A stretch of DNA of 64,000 nt, from assembly GCA_020852965.1 (NCBI GenBank), contig JADYZV010000081.1, forward strand, positions 46,467 through 110,466. Reading direction: 5' to 3'. Source of the stretch: Pirellulaceae bacterium. Lineage in GTDB: Bacteria; Planctomycetota; Planctomycetia; Pirellulales; Pirellulaceae. Made by a program: the position numbers and the translations under genes. The notes beneath the pieces were generated by a model that was given only the letters and a program-made list of their open reading frames with translations, did not search any database and had not been told where the DNA came from. Positions 44,855 through 52,808 of the stretch are shown piece after piece (the first letter of the stretch is position 1; each line of letters begins with the position of its first letter).

Positions 44855-45181
44855 CTACGAGTGGCGTTCGAGCCACTCTTCCAAAGCCTGTTCGATGATG
44901 TCCTGTATACTGCTTTGCTCAATTCCAAGCAGTTGACGTTGGAGCGATGCTCTCTTTATCTGGGAGAGTAGCTGCGGTGTGCAACGTGTGGTAAGCGGCA
45001 CCTTTGCCTTATATTGCGGCATCACGTCTGAATCCGAAGTAGCTGCCGGAGCTTTGGGCGCAACGTTGGCGTTAGCCGTAGGCTTGTCGGCTTCTGCTTC
45101 CTTGTAAACGAACTGTCGTTCCAGCTCAGCAACCTCAGGCGTCTGCTTTAGACCATCTACCAGAGTTCGCCGCTGCGTCAT
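44855..45181 (-). CDS. Small partition-associated protein
   Basis: This 108-residue protein is encoded directly after parA with a four-base overlap. The N-terminal half is disordered and Ala/Pro-rich; the C-terminal 45 residues (KVPLTTRCTPQLLSQIKRAS, QDIIEQALEEWLER) look like a ribbon-helix-helix-type DNA-binding domain. The position makes it the likely ParB-like partner (centromere-binding adaptor) of ParA. This is inference from context. Confidence 0.6.
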   Translation of the reverse strand: MTQRRTLVDGLKQTPEVAELERQFVYKEAEADKPTANANVAPKAPAATSDSDVMPQYKAKVPLTTRCTPQLLSQIKRASLQRQLLGIEQSSIQDIIEQALEEWLERHS

Positions 45182-45846
45182 GCCGCCTCTTTCTTGCGTC
45201 TGGAGTTCTTCTTGGAGGCTTCCGGAATTAGTTCGGCAAACAAGCGGCGGGTTTCTTTGGTGGCCTCATTCGCCCTGGCCCCCATCTGCCATACCACGGA
45301 CCCTTGCCCCGGTGAATCAGCATAAATCTGGCGCAGAATTAACGGCGTTGACGCCAATGGTAATTCTAGAGCAGCAGCAGCTTCCACCATGTCGCTGGTG
45401 AGCCGGTAATTTTTGCCAACCATGCTAAGCACGATCACGGCTTTGGGTAGTCCGCCGCGAATATCTTGAGCCTGCCTTAGAACCTCGGTCGCTTTGGCCA
45501 GGGCACGCACTTCCAACATGGATGCTTTGCACGGCACGATGGCTAGGTCGGCACGCAGTAACAATGCCCTACTTGTTTCTGTTTGACTACCCGGTCCATC
45601 CGCGATGACATAGTCGACATCCTGCGAAAGATGCGGGAGTTCATTGAGAATGTCATTGGGCTTATCCAGTACGCAAGTCTGGACACCAGGCATAGCCTCC
45701 TTTATCCATTCGCTGGAGCTGTGCTGGGTGTCGCAATCGGCAAGTAGTACGCTGTAGCCCTGCTCATACAGCCATGCGGCAAGATGCACCGCTGTGGTGC
45801 TCTTTCCAACTCCGCCTTTTGTGTTTGCAACTGCTATGATGGTCAT
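45178..45846 (-). CDS. parA: ParA-type partition ATPase
   Basis: This 222-residue Walker ATPase of the small ParA (type Ib) form has a deviant Walker A KGGVGKST at residues 10-17, LADCDTQHSSSEW as switch region and YVIADGPGSQT as Walker B. It segregates plasmid copies together with a DNA-binding partner. ATG 45846 begins the family sequence; a longer frame to 46140 runs through the upstream repeats and is not credible. Confidence 0.9.
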   Translation of the reverse strand: MTIIAVANTKGGVGKSTTAVHLAAWLYEQGYSVLLADCDTQHSSSEWIKEAMPGVQTCVLDKPNDILNELPHLSQDVDYVIADGPGSQTETSRALLLRADLAIVPCKASMLEVRALAKATEVLRQAQDIRGGLPKAVIVLSMVGKNYRLTSDMVEAAAALELPLASTPLILRQIYADSPGQGSVVWQMGARANEATKETRRLFAELIPEASKKNSRRKKEAA

Positions 45847-45930
45847 ACAGCTTGCATAGATGCTTTCTTGCCGACTGGCAAGCAAAAAGGTAAGCCGACT
45901 TGTCGTCAGGCAGTCTTGCTGGTTTTCTGT

Positions 45931-45990
45931 CATGTAAGCTTGTTTGATTTCAGGCATGTAAGCATGTAAGCAAGATTGCATGCAAGCATG
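45931..45990. promoter_or_regulatory. Four direct repeats upstream of parA (operator/centromere candidate)
   Basis: Copies of catgyaagcwwg lie at 45931-45942, 45955-45966, 45963-45974 and 45979-45990, all before the parA start on its upstream side. Spacings are irregular but the motif is nearly identical. Repeats here commonly form the operator or parS of small ParA systems. Confidence 0.65.
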
Positions 45991-46317
45991 TTGGCAGGCC
46001 GTTTTTCTCTTTGAAGCTCCTTCAAGGAAATGTCTGTTGCAATTCCCCGCACCCCTACCACACCATCCGATTAGCCGAGTTAGTCGTCTGACTTTCCCCG
46101 GGAATATCATTACCGGTTGAATCGGGTCAAAGTTGGGCACTTCGATCTTAGATTATTGATGCATTCAAAGCGGACTGCTACCCGGCAAAACACATGGCTG
46201 ATTGTTCGATGACAACGCTGAGTTTTTGATTGCATAATTCTTGCCGTAACACTAACTTCGAGTCGATTCAAAAACCAAAACCATGCGGCGAGTTTGACAG
46301 ATTTCTACAGCGAAGAT
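45991..46317. other. Intergenic region upstream of parA
   Basis: These bases lie between the repeat cluster and the next plus-strand gene. They probably hold promoters for both. No gene, terminator or clear repeat is visible. Confidence 0.4.
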
Positions 46318-46809
46318 ATGACCCTACGGAGGACGGACTTTATACAACGGATAGGGTATCCGCTGTCTAAAGAAATGGGAGATGCCATAGCAGCGACTTG
46401 TGTAGAACAGGTCGCCGCAGGACGACTGTCGATTGATGATTCGTTAATGCATCATCCTGACAAAGTGAAACTTGATACAGTCCTGAGCGGATGGATGTCA
46501 GGACGCTATGACGACAAACAAGTGCTGGAGCGGCTCTTTCCGCTGGCTGTTCATTACCATTATGGCGTAGCCGATGAGCAGTTGAGGGACGAAGTTCTAT
46601 CTGATGAACAGCGGGCTGCTTTTCCCATCGCTCAACTCGTCAATCGCGTATGGTTTGCCATGATCGAACATGTGGGAGGCAGCCCTGGTCATGATATGTG
46701 GGATGCTTTTGACAGTGTCACCCACGAATTGTTATTTAAGCTGAGCCGCGAGGATTTTCGCGACCGTCTGAAGCAGGGCAGGAACGATTCTTCGCCGCCG
46801 CAGCGTTAG
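46318..46809 (+). CDS. Hypothetical protein of unknown family
   Basis: This 163-residue soluble protein has motifs such as LSGWMSGRYDDKQVLERLF and EHVGGSPGHDMWDAFDSVTH. It has no family I recognise. ATG 46318 is used; a TTG at 46294 would add eight residues. It stands alone on the plus strand. Confidence 0.55.
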   Translation: MTLRRTDFIQRIGYPLSKEMGDAIAATCVEQVAAGRLSIDDSLMHHPDKVKLDTVLSGWMSGRYDDKQVLERLFPLAVHYHYGVADEQLRDEVLSDEQRAAFPIAQLVNRVWFAMIEHVGGSPGHDMWDAFDSVTHELLFKLSREDFRDRLKQGRNDSSPPQR

Positions 46810-46902
46810 ATGACTCGATGAAGCGACATGCAGGCGATCGGCTACCACCGGCGTTGCAGAAACTTGTTGATTTTGTAAATCACGTAGTCTAGCTGCTGCT
46901 AC

Positions 46903-47301
46903 GTGTTACCGATCTTTAGACTAATTGCCGCGATTAGATGCGACTCCGTTGAAGCTATGCAAGAAGCCGTGGAAGCAGGAGCCAGCCTTTGAGATGTGAG
47001 CCCCGAGGGCAAGAGCCTGCTTGACCTTGCCCAAAGGGCCGGGGCCGTACACGCCGCCAGATTCATGCTCGATCGCGGTGTTGATCCCAATGTAAAAACA
47101 AACCTGCACGAAACATTGCTGCACCGGGCCGCACGGCAGGGCGACATGGGTTTTGTCTCACTACTCCTTGAATACGGAGCCAATCCGGAAGCAGTCGACT
47201 GTAAAAAGCGTCGTCCCGTCGATGTCGTTGCACCCAAGGGTGGCTACGTTCATAGCCTGCTGGCAAGCAGGTCCAAACAGAATCAACCACTCCTGTTCTG
47301 A
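46903..47301 (+). pseudogene. Ankyrin-repeat protein with an in-frame TGA
   Basis: The frame from GTG 46903 reads LIAAIRCDSVEAMQEAVEAG then TGA at 46993-46995. The same frame continues with SPEGKSLLDLAQRAGAVHAA, FMLDRGVDPN, ETLLHRAARQGDMGFVSLLL and ends at 47301. Ankyrin repeats are present on both sides of the stop, so the original gene was about 132 residues long. Either it is a nonsense pseudogene or translation restarts after the stop. Confidence 0.6.
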
Positions 47302-47307
47302 ATATGA

Positions 47308-47802
47308 TTAAAACGTGATTAGCTCTGATTCGGCACATTCAAGAATTGGTCGCTCGCGTGGCAGATACATATCAGCATAGGTTAGGGCATGCCGAACCAT
47401 GAGAGCAATGGAAAGCGTCGAGTAGTCCATAAATGCCCCGTAGCACTGGAGGATGCTTGTGTCGGAGCCTTTGCTGGTCACTTGCCAGCACCCGCCGCGA
47501 TACTCGCAAGCGTCGCGGCTAAGTAAGTAGGGGCTTGGGCGGTCGTTCAATATGTTTTTCAGGCAAGCCAATCCATCCTCGAATACAAGCTCCTCATGGA
47601 ACATGTAGTTCAACGCGGTGGCCACGGCCATGGCCTCGGTATAACGTTCCTGCTCGGCGTCCCAGAAGTATGTGGCTGCTAAAAACGCTCCAGTGGTGAG
47701 GCAATAGATCTCAAATGTATCATCGACGCCATCGCGGCTTGGTCTCACATCGTACGGCCCTGGGAACTCCTTTAGAAACTTGGCGGTCAGCACGTAAGTC
47801 AT
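47308..47802 (-). CDS. Hypothetical element protein (164 residues)
   Basis: This soluble protein of unknown family contains DVRPSRDGVDDTFEIYCL and TALNYMFHEELVFEDGL and has several Cys (CECR-like spacing is not conserved). Its ATG overlaps the stop of the preceding gene by four bases (ATGA at 47799-47802), so the two are coupled. Confidence 0.6.
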   Translation of the reverse strand: MTYVLTAKFLKEFPGPYDVRPSRDGVDDTFEIYCLTTGAFLAATYFWDAEQERYTEAMAVATALNYMFHEELVFEDGLACLKNILNDRPSPYLLSRDACEYRGGCWQVTSKGSDTSILQCYGAFMDYSTLSIALMVRHALTYADMYLPRERPILECAESELITF

Positions 47803-48116
47803 AGAGCCTCGCTTCCGTCGTCGAGTTTAACCTCGATGGTAAGGCCATCGGGCACTGCGACGTCGCAGATAAAATAGCCTATCCGGTTCACGAAATGCAT
47901 ACCGCTAACTAGGTACTGGCCGTTGTCGCCTTCAACCCACGTCCAGACATGGGCCGGGTCTTGCTCGGTCACAAAGTCAAACTCTTCGCCATATGTTTCA
48001 AACATACTGCCAAATCCATCTCCCCAGTCGACTGCCGGGTATTCGGCCAGGTGGTTGTGTATGGGGCGGAAGATTGCGGCAAACACGTCTTCGGGTAAAT
48101 CGTTGTAATGAGTCAT
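47799..48116 (-). CDS. Hypothetical acidic element protein (105 residues)
   Basis: This small acidic protein (WGDGFGSMFETYGEEFDFVT, QDPAHVWTWVEGDNG) has no family I recognise. The ribosome site is aaagga, followed by the ATG at 48116. It is followed by the 164-residue gene with overlap. A short inverted repeat (ctcctg/caggag) lies in the gap to the preceding gene. Confidence 0.6.
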   Translation of the reverse strand: MTHYNDLPEDVFAAIFRPIHNHLAEYPAVDWGDGFGSMFETYGEEFDFVTEQDPAHVWTWVEGDNGQYLVSGMHFVNRIGYFICDVAVPDGLTIEVKLDDGSEAL

Positions 48117-48173
48117 TGATACGTCCTTTCTGGAGCTTTGCCACTCCTGCAGGCAGGAGCGGCGATGCCTTAA

Positions 48174-48467
48174 TTATGCACTGGCCTCGGGCTGCAATTC
48201 GTCAGCTTCCACCTGGGAAGGTGCGGAGCTATTAAGAAAGTTCCAGGTGCCTTGCAATGCCTCGATCACGAATGGGATATGCTCGTGGTCGATATACATG
48301 CTCATGCGTTTCCACTGTCCGTCCTTCTTGTAGGAGCGTTGCAGGTTCACGCTGCGATACTTGCGTCCTTCATATTCGTTTTCAAATACGGCGGTGCTGA
48401 TGCCGTTGGGTAGCAGCTTGCGATAAACCGGTTTTGCTTTGGTTGAATCAGTTGAGTTGGTAGTCAT
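48174..48467 (-). CDS. Hypothetical element protein with KRxSMYIDHEH motif
   Basis: This 97-residue protein starts at ATG 48467 (ribosome site aagga). The middle (FENEYEGRKYRSVNLQRSYK, WKRMSMYIDHEHIPFVIEAL) resembles short plasmid proteins that are annotated as unknown. The gene starts about 60 bases after the first copy of the structured hairpin described separately. Confidence 0.6.
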   Translation of the reverse strand: MTTNSTDSTKAKPVYRKLLPNGISTAVFENEYEGRKYRSVNLQRSYKKDGQWKRMSMYIDHEHIPFVIEALQGTWNFLNSSAPSQVEADELQPEASA

Positions 48468-48527
48468 ATGTAATTCCTTGTTTTTGGTTCTGGCCACTAA
48501 CCTTAGCGGCCTTACGACGAGCCAAAA

Positions 48528-48630
48528 AAACCCGCCATAGATGGAAGCGTAAGCGCTCGGGCAAGCTCAAAGTTGGGGGCGACCTTTAGGGGGAACCGAC
48601 TTTGTGCTTTTCCGATCCATCGGCGGGTTT
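48528..48630 (-). ncRNA. Structured leader element, copy B
   Basis: The outer stem aaacccgcc (48528-48536) pairs with ggcgggttt (48622-48630). A further atgga/tccat stem lies inside, then aaagttgg (48569-48576) pairs with ccgacttt (48596-48603). The internal loop is rich in G on one side and has ggaa on the other. Two other copies in this element share the plan. It precedes the minus-strand gene at 48467 by about 60 bases, so it is probably an RNA leader. Confidence 0.65.
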
Positions 48631-48724
48631 AAGCACGTCGTAGTAAAGGCACGCGGGTAGATGGCCAGCGGCCAGCACTGGAATGATGATGCCCTCTCAA
48701 TGGGCTGCACAGCTCAAAGCCACT

Positions 48725-48756
48725 GTTAACCCAAGCTTAACAATTCAATGCTACTG
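48725..48756 (+). promoter_or_regulatory. Shared upstream motif of the prepilin genes, copy 1
   Basis: The pattern gttaacc-n-a-n-g-n-ttaaca followed by aatt, at and actg is seen here and again at 53484-53517, in front of the other pilin-like gene. It probably marks a common promoter or operator. Confidence 0.5.
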
Positions 48757-48779
48757 TAGCCTTGGGGGACACCAACATG

Positions 48780-48814
48780 AATCAGCAATCAGCAATCAGC
48801 AATCAGCAATCAGC
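48780..48814. repeat. Five heptanucleotide repeats (aatcagc) at a gene start
   Basis: Five perfect copies of aatcagc run between an upstream ATG (48777) and the prepilin ATG (48823). The two ATGs are out of frame with the present copy number; loss of one unit or gain of two would bring them into frame. Confidence 0.9.
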
Positions 48815-48822
48815 GAGACGCG

Positions 48823-49659
48823 ATGAGGCAACGGCTAGCGTTCACCCTTATCGAACTTTCCATCGTGCTGGTCATCATCGGCCTGATAGTCGGCGGCGTG
48901 CTGGTGGGGCGAGATTTGATTCTGGCAGCAAAAATAAAGAAAGATATGTCTTCGGTGGAAAGCTACGATGCCGCGGTAAATGTCTTCCGTCTGAAATATA
49001 ATGGACTTCCGGGTGATATCAAAAATGCTGCCCAATTTGGGTTTGACAGCAATGCTTATGGTAATGGCGATAAACGAATTCAGGGTATCATTGCGAGCTA
49101 CTCAACTTTATATACCAGTGTTCCAAGTGCGGGGCTAAGACCCGAATGGTTTTATGTATTTCACCATTTGGGCCAGGCGGGACTGATAGAGTTCACTGGC
49201 AACTATGTTATAACTATTTCGCAGCCACTCATTACTGGCGTCCACTTTCCTAAGATGGAGCTGAATATTGGCCAAGGCGATACAAGCCAAGGTTCGATAC
49301 CAGGGATTACTTTGTCTTATGAAGCGAATAATCGCATTCATGGACATTTTTTTCGATTAGGAGCAACTCCATTCTACGCAGCTTCGCATTTTCTTAACTT
49401 CTACGGTGGCTTCATCCCGAGCTTTGCGAAGCAAATCGACCTGAAATACGATGATGGACTGCCGGTTTCAGGACGGATTCAAATAGGCCCTATGCACTCC
49501 CAATGTGATGATGATGTCTACGAAGCAGCCGGTCAATGTTCTCAGGGTTCCATCACGACCTCGGGTACATGGTTGCATTGTGCATTAGCAGCTACGGGTG
49601 ACTATGACTTGAACTATGCTGTAAGATCCTGTGCTCTGCGAGTGAAAGCATCTTTTTAA
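48823..49659 (+). CDS. Type IV prepilin/pseudopilin-like protein
   Basis: This 278-residue protein has a class III signal: short leader MRQRLA, then FTLIELSIVLVIIGLIVGG, cut by eye, with Glu at +5. Its globular part is longer than a typical pilin and carries five Cys in the C-terminal half (SQCDDDVYEAAGQC, LHCALAA, VRSCALR). It would be cleaved by a prepilin peptidase and assembled in a pilus or pseudopilus, but no assembly genes are near. A heptamer repeat tract precedes it. Confidence 0.8.
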   Translation: MRQRLAFTLIELSIVLVIIGLIVGGVLVGRDLILAAKIKKDMSSVESYDAAVNVFRLKYNGLPGDIKNAAQFGFDSNAYGNGDKRIQGIIASYSTLYTSVPSAGLRPEWFYVFHHLGQAGLIEFTGNYVITISQPLITGVHFPKMELNIGQGDTSQGSIPGITLSYEANNRIHGHFFRLGATPFYAASHFLNFYGGFIPSFAKQIDLKYDDGLPVSGRIQIGPMHSQCDDDVYEAAGQCSQGSITTSGTWLHCALAATGDYDLNYAVRSCALRVKASF

Positions 49660-49668
49660 GCGTGCCGG

Positions 49669-50556
49669 TTATGCTCGATTCACCTGGCCAGCTATCCCCC
49701 CATCAGTAAACCATTCATTCAGATCATTTTTTCGGGCATACAGTTCTGCCTTGTCTGTTATAGTCGCACCGGGAAGCTCCCTACCGATATACTCGAGTAG
49801 GGCAAGACCTGCGGTATCATTGTCACGGTAAAGATCGACATGCGGCGTACCCCACGCTTTCAGCTTCTCCATTGCCCGCTCGCGGAACGCGACCGAGTTG
49901 AGGATGATGGCCGTTTCATCCAACGCTCCCCGGTTCATCGTCACAGCGGTCAGGTAGTCAAAGAATCCTTCAAACACGGCAACCCGTTCCTTGGTGGCTC
50001 CTTCAATGGTGGTGATATCCTTGGTGCCAAGCGTACCTTTCCACATGGGATTGCGAAGCTCGTAACCGCCGCTGTCATTGGCAAAGGCCAGTCCAAAGTA
50101 TCTTTTGCCATCACAAACATAGTGGGCTTCCTGAATATGGCTTGCCGCCAACGGAATGGAAACGCCACGCTTTTTGAGATAGGCGAGCAGGGCCTTGGAT
50201 TTGATTGGGCCTATAGACTCAAGTGTAATGGCTGGCTCAGTAGGGCGTTTGGGTAGGGGAAGGTGCTCCTGCCTGGCCAGCGGTTCATTACCCTGGACCC
50301 GCCTGATACAGCTTAAGGCGTCGGCGACGGTGCTAACCCGCTGGTGCTCCTTTACAAAGTCGATTATGTCCCCACCTTTGCCCTCGGCGAAGTCGTACCA
50401 GGCGTTGATGTCAGGATTCACCTTGAAAGAGGGCTCAGTTTCATGACGAAGCGGACTGCGATACCATAGCTGTCCCTTCTTATTCGCGACCGGCTCATAG
50501 CCGAGCCTGCTCAGGAAGGAGGGAAGGGCGATTTGTTTTGCTTGAGATATGTTCAT
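49669..50556 (-). CDS. DNA-primase-like protein with CHC2-type and TOPRIM domains
   Basis: This 295-residue protein has an N-terminal zinc-finger-primase-like region (LWYRSPLRHETEPSFKVNP, WYDFAEGKGGDIIDFVKEH). A TOPRIM domain follows, with VAVFEGFFDYLTAV (Glu) and VDLYRDNDTAGLALL (Asp-x-Asp). This matches DUF3991/TOPRIM plasmid proteins, thought to help plasmid DNA replication or transfer. No metal-binding CHC2 cysteines are clear in this copy. Confidence 0.8.
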   Translation of the reverse strand: MNISQAKQIALPSFLSRLGYEPVANKKGQLWYRSPLRHETEPSFKVNPDINAWYDFAEGKGGDIIDFVKEHQRVSTVADALSCIRRVQGNEPLARQEHLPLPKRPTEPAITLESIGPIKSKALLAYLKKRGVSIPLAASHIQEAHYVCDGKRYFGLAFANDSGGYELRNPMWKGTLGTKDITTIEGATKERVAVFEGFFDYLTAVTMNRGALDETAIILNSVAFRERAMEKLKAWGTPHVDLYRDNDTAGLALLEYIGRELPGATITDKAELYARKNDLNEWFTDGGIAGQVNRA

Positions 50557-50663
50557 ACATCCTCGCTAATGCAACGCGAGTGCAATGTCACGCACAATCG
50601 ATCATTTGATTTTGCTTGCGCGAATGAACCTGATAGGTTATGCTCGGTAGAGTTGAGGAATGC

Positions 50664-50942
50664 ATGGCCATCGAACACTTCCGGCACAAAGGGCTTAAGG
50701 AACTGTTTGTCAAAGTACAAACGAAGCTGATCGGCAAGCGTTACCATGCGAATGTTTTGGTGCTTCTTGATTTTCTTGATGCCATCCATGACCTTGACGA
50801 TTGCCAGGGCGTGAAAGGATTTCATGCGTTGAGCGGTAAACGCAAGGACAGCTATAGTATGCGTGTGTCTGTCAACTACCGGCTGACCTTTCGCTTTAAT
50901 GGCCAGGATGTCCATGACGTTGATTTTGAGGATTACCATTAG
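50664..50942 (+). CDS. higB: HigB-like RelE/ParE family toxin
   Basis: This 92-residue protein matches HigB mRNA-cleaving toxins: FRHKGLKELFVKVQ, GFHALSGKRKDSYSMRV and NYRLTFRFNGQDVHDVDFED near the C-terminus. I chose ATG 50664; the frame extends to 50640 with no family support. The antitoxin gene starts nine bases downstream, in the toxin-first order typical of higBA. Confidence 0.9.
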   Translation: MAIEHFRHKGLKELFVKVQTKLIGKRYHANVLVLLDFLDAIHDLDDCQGVKGFHALSGKRKDSYSMRVSVNYRLTFRFNGQDVHDVDFEDYH

Positions 50943-50951
50943 GAGTACATC

Positions 50952-51275
50952 ATGGAAGAGCGAACACGAGAACCTACGTTGCCAGGAACTATTCTTAAGT
51001 CCCTCTATTTGGATGAGCGAGGTGTCACCATCAGAGCATTCGCAGAGGCAGTAGGGGTGACGCCCAAGCATATGAGTCGCGTGATTCACGGTAAGGCACG
51101 CATTGAAGCGGAACTTGCTGCGCGGATCGCCAAAGTGCTTGGCACCAGTGAGCGACTATGGCTCAATCTCCAGGCTGGCGTCGACATATGGCAGGCCAGG
51201 CAGAAAATTCGCAACTGGAGGCCGAGTGCAACATATCTAGCAGACGCAAATACGGGCAACACCCGACATTCGTAG
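50952..51275 (+). CDS. higA: HigA-like antitoxin
   Basis: This 107-residue XRE-type HTH protein (PGTILKSLYLDERGVTIRAF, VTPKHMSRVIHGKARIEAEL, LWLNLQAGVDIWQAR) matches HigA antitoxins. It neutralises the toxin and represses the operon. It stabilises the element by post-segregational killing. Confidence 0.92.
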   Translation: MEERTREPTLPGTILKSLYLDERGVTIRAFAEAVGVTPKHMSRVIHGKARIEAELAARIAKVLGTSERLWLNLQAGVDIWQARQKIRNWRPSATYLADANTGNTRHS

Positions 51276-51300
51276 TCTACGCTGGACTTTATCTCCGGCT

Positions 51301-51594
51301 TCATGGTGACAGGTAAAGCTCAAAGTCGCCGTAGTAGCCGTCCTTGCAACGGATCAATCCGTCCGACAATTGCATCTCCAGCGTGAGATCATCGCATTCG
51401 AGCCAGCCGGTTTGCAACCTGGCTGCCTCCAGGGCGGCCTGCGTACCAAATCCCAATGTGAGCGTGGTGAGATAGGTACCGCGAAAGAAAGTGATTCCCC
51501 GGATAGGCGGGGCATCAAAGCCCCACCCACCGATCACGGCATCTGGATCGGGCCTGCCGTGAATGAGCTGTAACACCATGGTCTGCGTATTCAT
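51301..51594 (-). CDS. Hypothetical element protein (97 residues)
   Basis: A small soluble protein (LIHGRPDPDAVIGGWGFDAP, CKDGYYGDFELYL) of unknown family. ATG 51594 is ten bases after the stop of the DUF6876 gene; it is the last gene of this leftward set. Confidence 0.6.
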   Translation of the reverse strand: MNTQTMVLQLIHGRPDPDAVIGGWGFDAPPIRGITFFRGTYLTTLTLGFGTQAALEAARLQTGWLECDDLTLEMQLSDGLIRCKDGYYGDFELYLSP

Positions 51595-51604
51595 GGCTGC
51601 CCCC

Positions 51605-52003
51605 TTAGTGTTCTGATGGCAGGTAGAGTGTCCAGACACTGCCATCGAAGCCAGCCCAGATTTCGACTTCATTCATCGGAAAGTCGGTATAGTCTATATG
51701 CTGGGTAATGAAAGGGGCGACGCCGCTGTCGGCACGTGCCGTGAGCGTAGCCTGATCGCCTTCACACTTCAATTGCCAAAACTGCAAGCTGCGCAGCCTT
51801 GCGTCTGATGCCTGGCCCTTAAGCATTTCAAGCGAGCCAAAATACGATGCGATCGCATCGATCAGCCAGTATGCCCCGGCTGCCTCGGCGAGGTACTTCA
51901 CGCCAGGTGTATAGATGACCTTGCGGTTGAGCGGGTGGCGGTAACGGATCGAATCGCCGGTAAACTGTGCGAGGTCGTTTTGAGTTAGTGTTGCTGTAGT
52001 CAT
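51605..52003 (-). CDS. DUF6876 family protein
   Basis: This 132-residue protein has the pattern LAQFTGDSIRYRHPLNRKV, GVKYLAEAAGAYWLIDAIAS, FWQLKCEGDQATLTARADSG and IDYTDFPMNEVEIW. That matches DUF6876 plasmid proteins of unknown role. A ribosome site (aaagga) precedes its ATG. Confidence 0.75.
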   Translation of the reverse strand: MTTATLTQNDLAQFTGDSIRYRHPLNRKVIYTPGVKYLAEAAGAYWLIDAIASYFGSLEMLKGQASDARLRSLQFWQLKCEGDQATLTARADSGVAPFITQHIDYTDFPMNEVEIWAGFDGSVWTLYLPSEH

Positions 52004-52032
52004 GTGTGAGTCCTTTCTGGTGTGAATACTTG

Positions 52033-52578
52033 CTATCGCTCGCAGTCGGAGTCGACTGACAGCAGTTGCTCCTGGATTTTGGTCGGGGCCTCACCGAGAA
52101 CCTCGCCGACCCGGCACCAAAGATCCCGGATCTGCTTGCTGCTGGTGGCAAGCCATACTGTATCCAGTAGTGATTCTCGCTCTTCCCTAAGTCGCAGTAA
52201 CTCACTTCCAGGTCCTCCATCTGCCAGCAGTCGTTCTTCAACGATTTCCGTGGATCGCTTGATCTTCTGCTCGGTAGCGTTACGGGAGTAATAGGTGCCG
52301 AGCTTCTTTCGCTCGACCTCGCCGAGAATAGCGATTTCAATAGCTGCCTCAGCGTCCTCAAGTTCCGATTCCAATAGCTTTCGCTCTTCCTTTAGCCGGT
52401 CACGATTGGCGGCCAGCTTTTCGATGTTCAGTTCCTTCAAAGCAGCGTCCATTGCTTTTGTCCGGATCGAAGCAAAATGCTCGGCATTGCTTGACTCCAA
52501 TACCTCGATGGCTTTATTGATGCGTTTTTCGATACGCGATTTCCAGTGTTCTTTCTCGGTGACTGTAAGACGAGACAT
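52033..52578 (-). CDS. Coiled-coil protein of unknown function
   Basis: This 181-residue, highly charged helical protein (KRINKAIEVLESSNAEHFAS, LAANRDRLKEERKLLESELE, LRLREERESLLDTVW) is predicted to form a long coiled coil. ATG 52578 begins after a structured leader (copy C). It opens the leftward set with DUF6876 and the 97-residue gene. Confidence 0.6.
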   Translation of the reverse strand: MSRLTVTEKEHWKSRIEKRINKAIEVLESSNAEHFASIRTKAMDAALKELNIEKLAANRDRLKEERKLLESELEDAEAAIEIAILGEVERKKLGTYYSRNATEQKIKRSTEIVEERLLADGGPGSELLRLREERESLLDTVWLATSSKQIRDLWCRVGEVLGEAPTKIQEQLLSVDSDCER

Positions 52579-52660
52579 AATCGTATTCCTTTCGTTTAAA
52601 TGCCCGGCCACAACTGCGTGACCGATGGCTCGACTTAACGCTCGGAATAGACGGGAGCTG

Positions 52661-52710
52661 CAACCGAAAGCCGGAGGGTCCGGCTAGCCGGAAACCGGCT
52701 TGGCAGGTTG
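52661..52710 (-). ncRNA. Structured leader element, copy C
   Basis: Outer caacc (52661-52665) pairs with ggttg (52706-52710). The core aagccgg (52668-52674) pairs with ccggctt (52695-52701). Apical tccggc (52679-52684) pairs with gccgga (52687-52692). Internal-loop bases agggt and aa agree with the other copies. It lies about 80 bases before ATG 52578. The core stem sequence differs from copies A and B, yet pairing is kept. Confidence 0.55.
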
Positions 52711-52808
52711 GCGAGTGAGGCGAGCGAACAACTCGCGGCGACGAGCGTAGGAAACCACAAAGAGGTCACATGTGGGCCGGTGCCGCGAAAGATAAAGAGG
52801 GTGCCGGT

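Noticed and set aside
48762..49001. 79-residue frame starting before the heptamer repeats, taken as a full gene
   Set aside because: Beyond the repeats it runs in the wrong frame through the prepilin gene; only its start is of interest for possible phase variation.
50553..51089. 178-residue minus-strand frame across the toxin-antitoxin locus
   Set aside because: It is antisense to both HigB-like and HigA-like genes, which have clear family matches.
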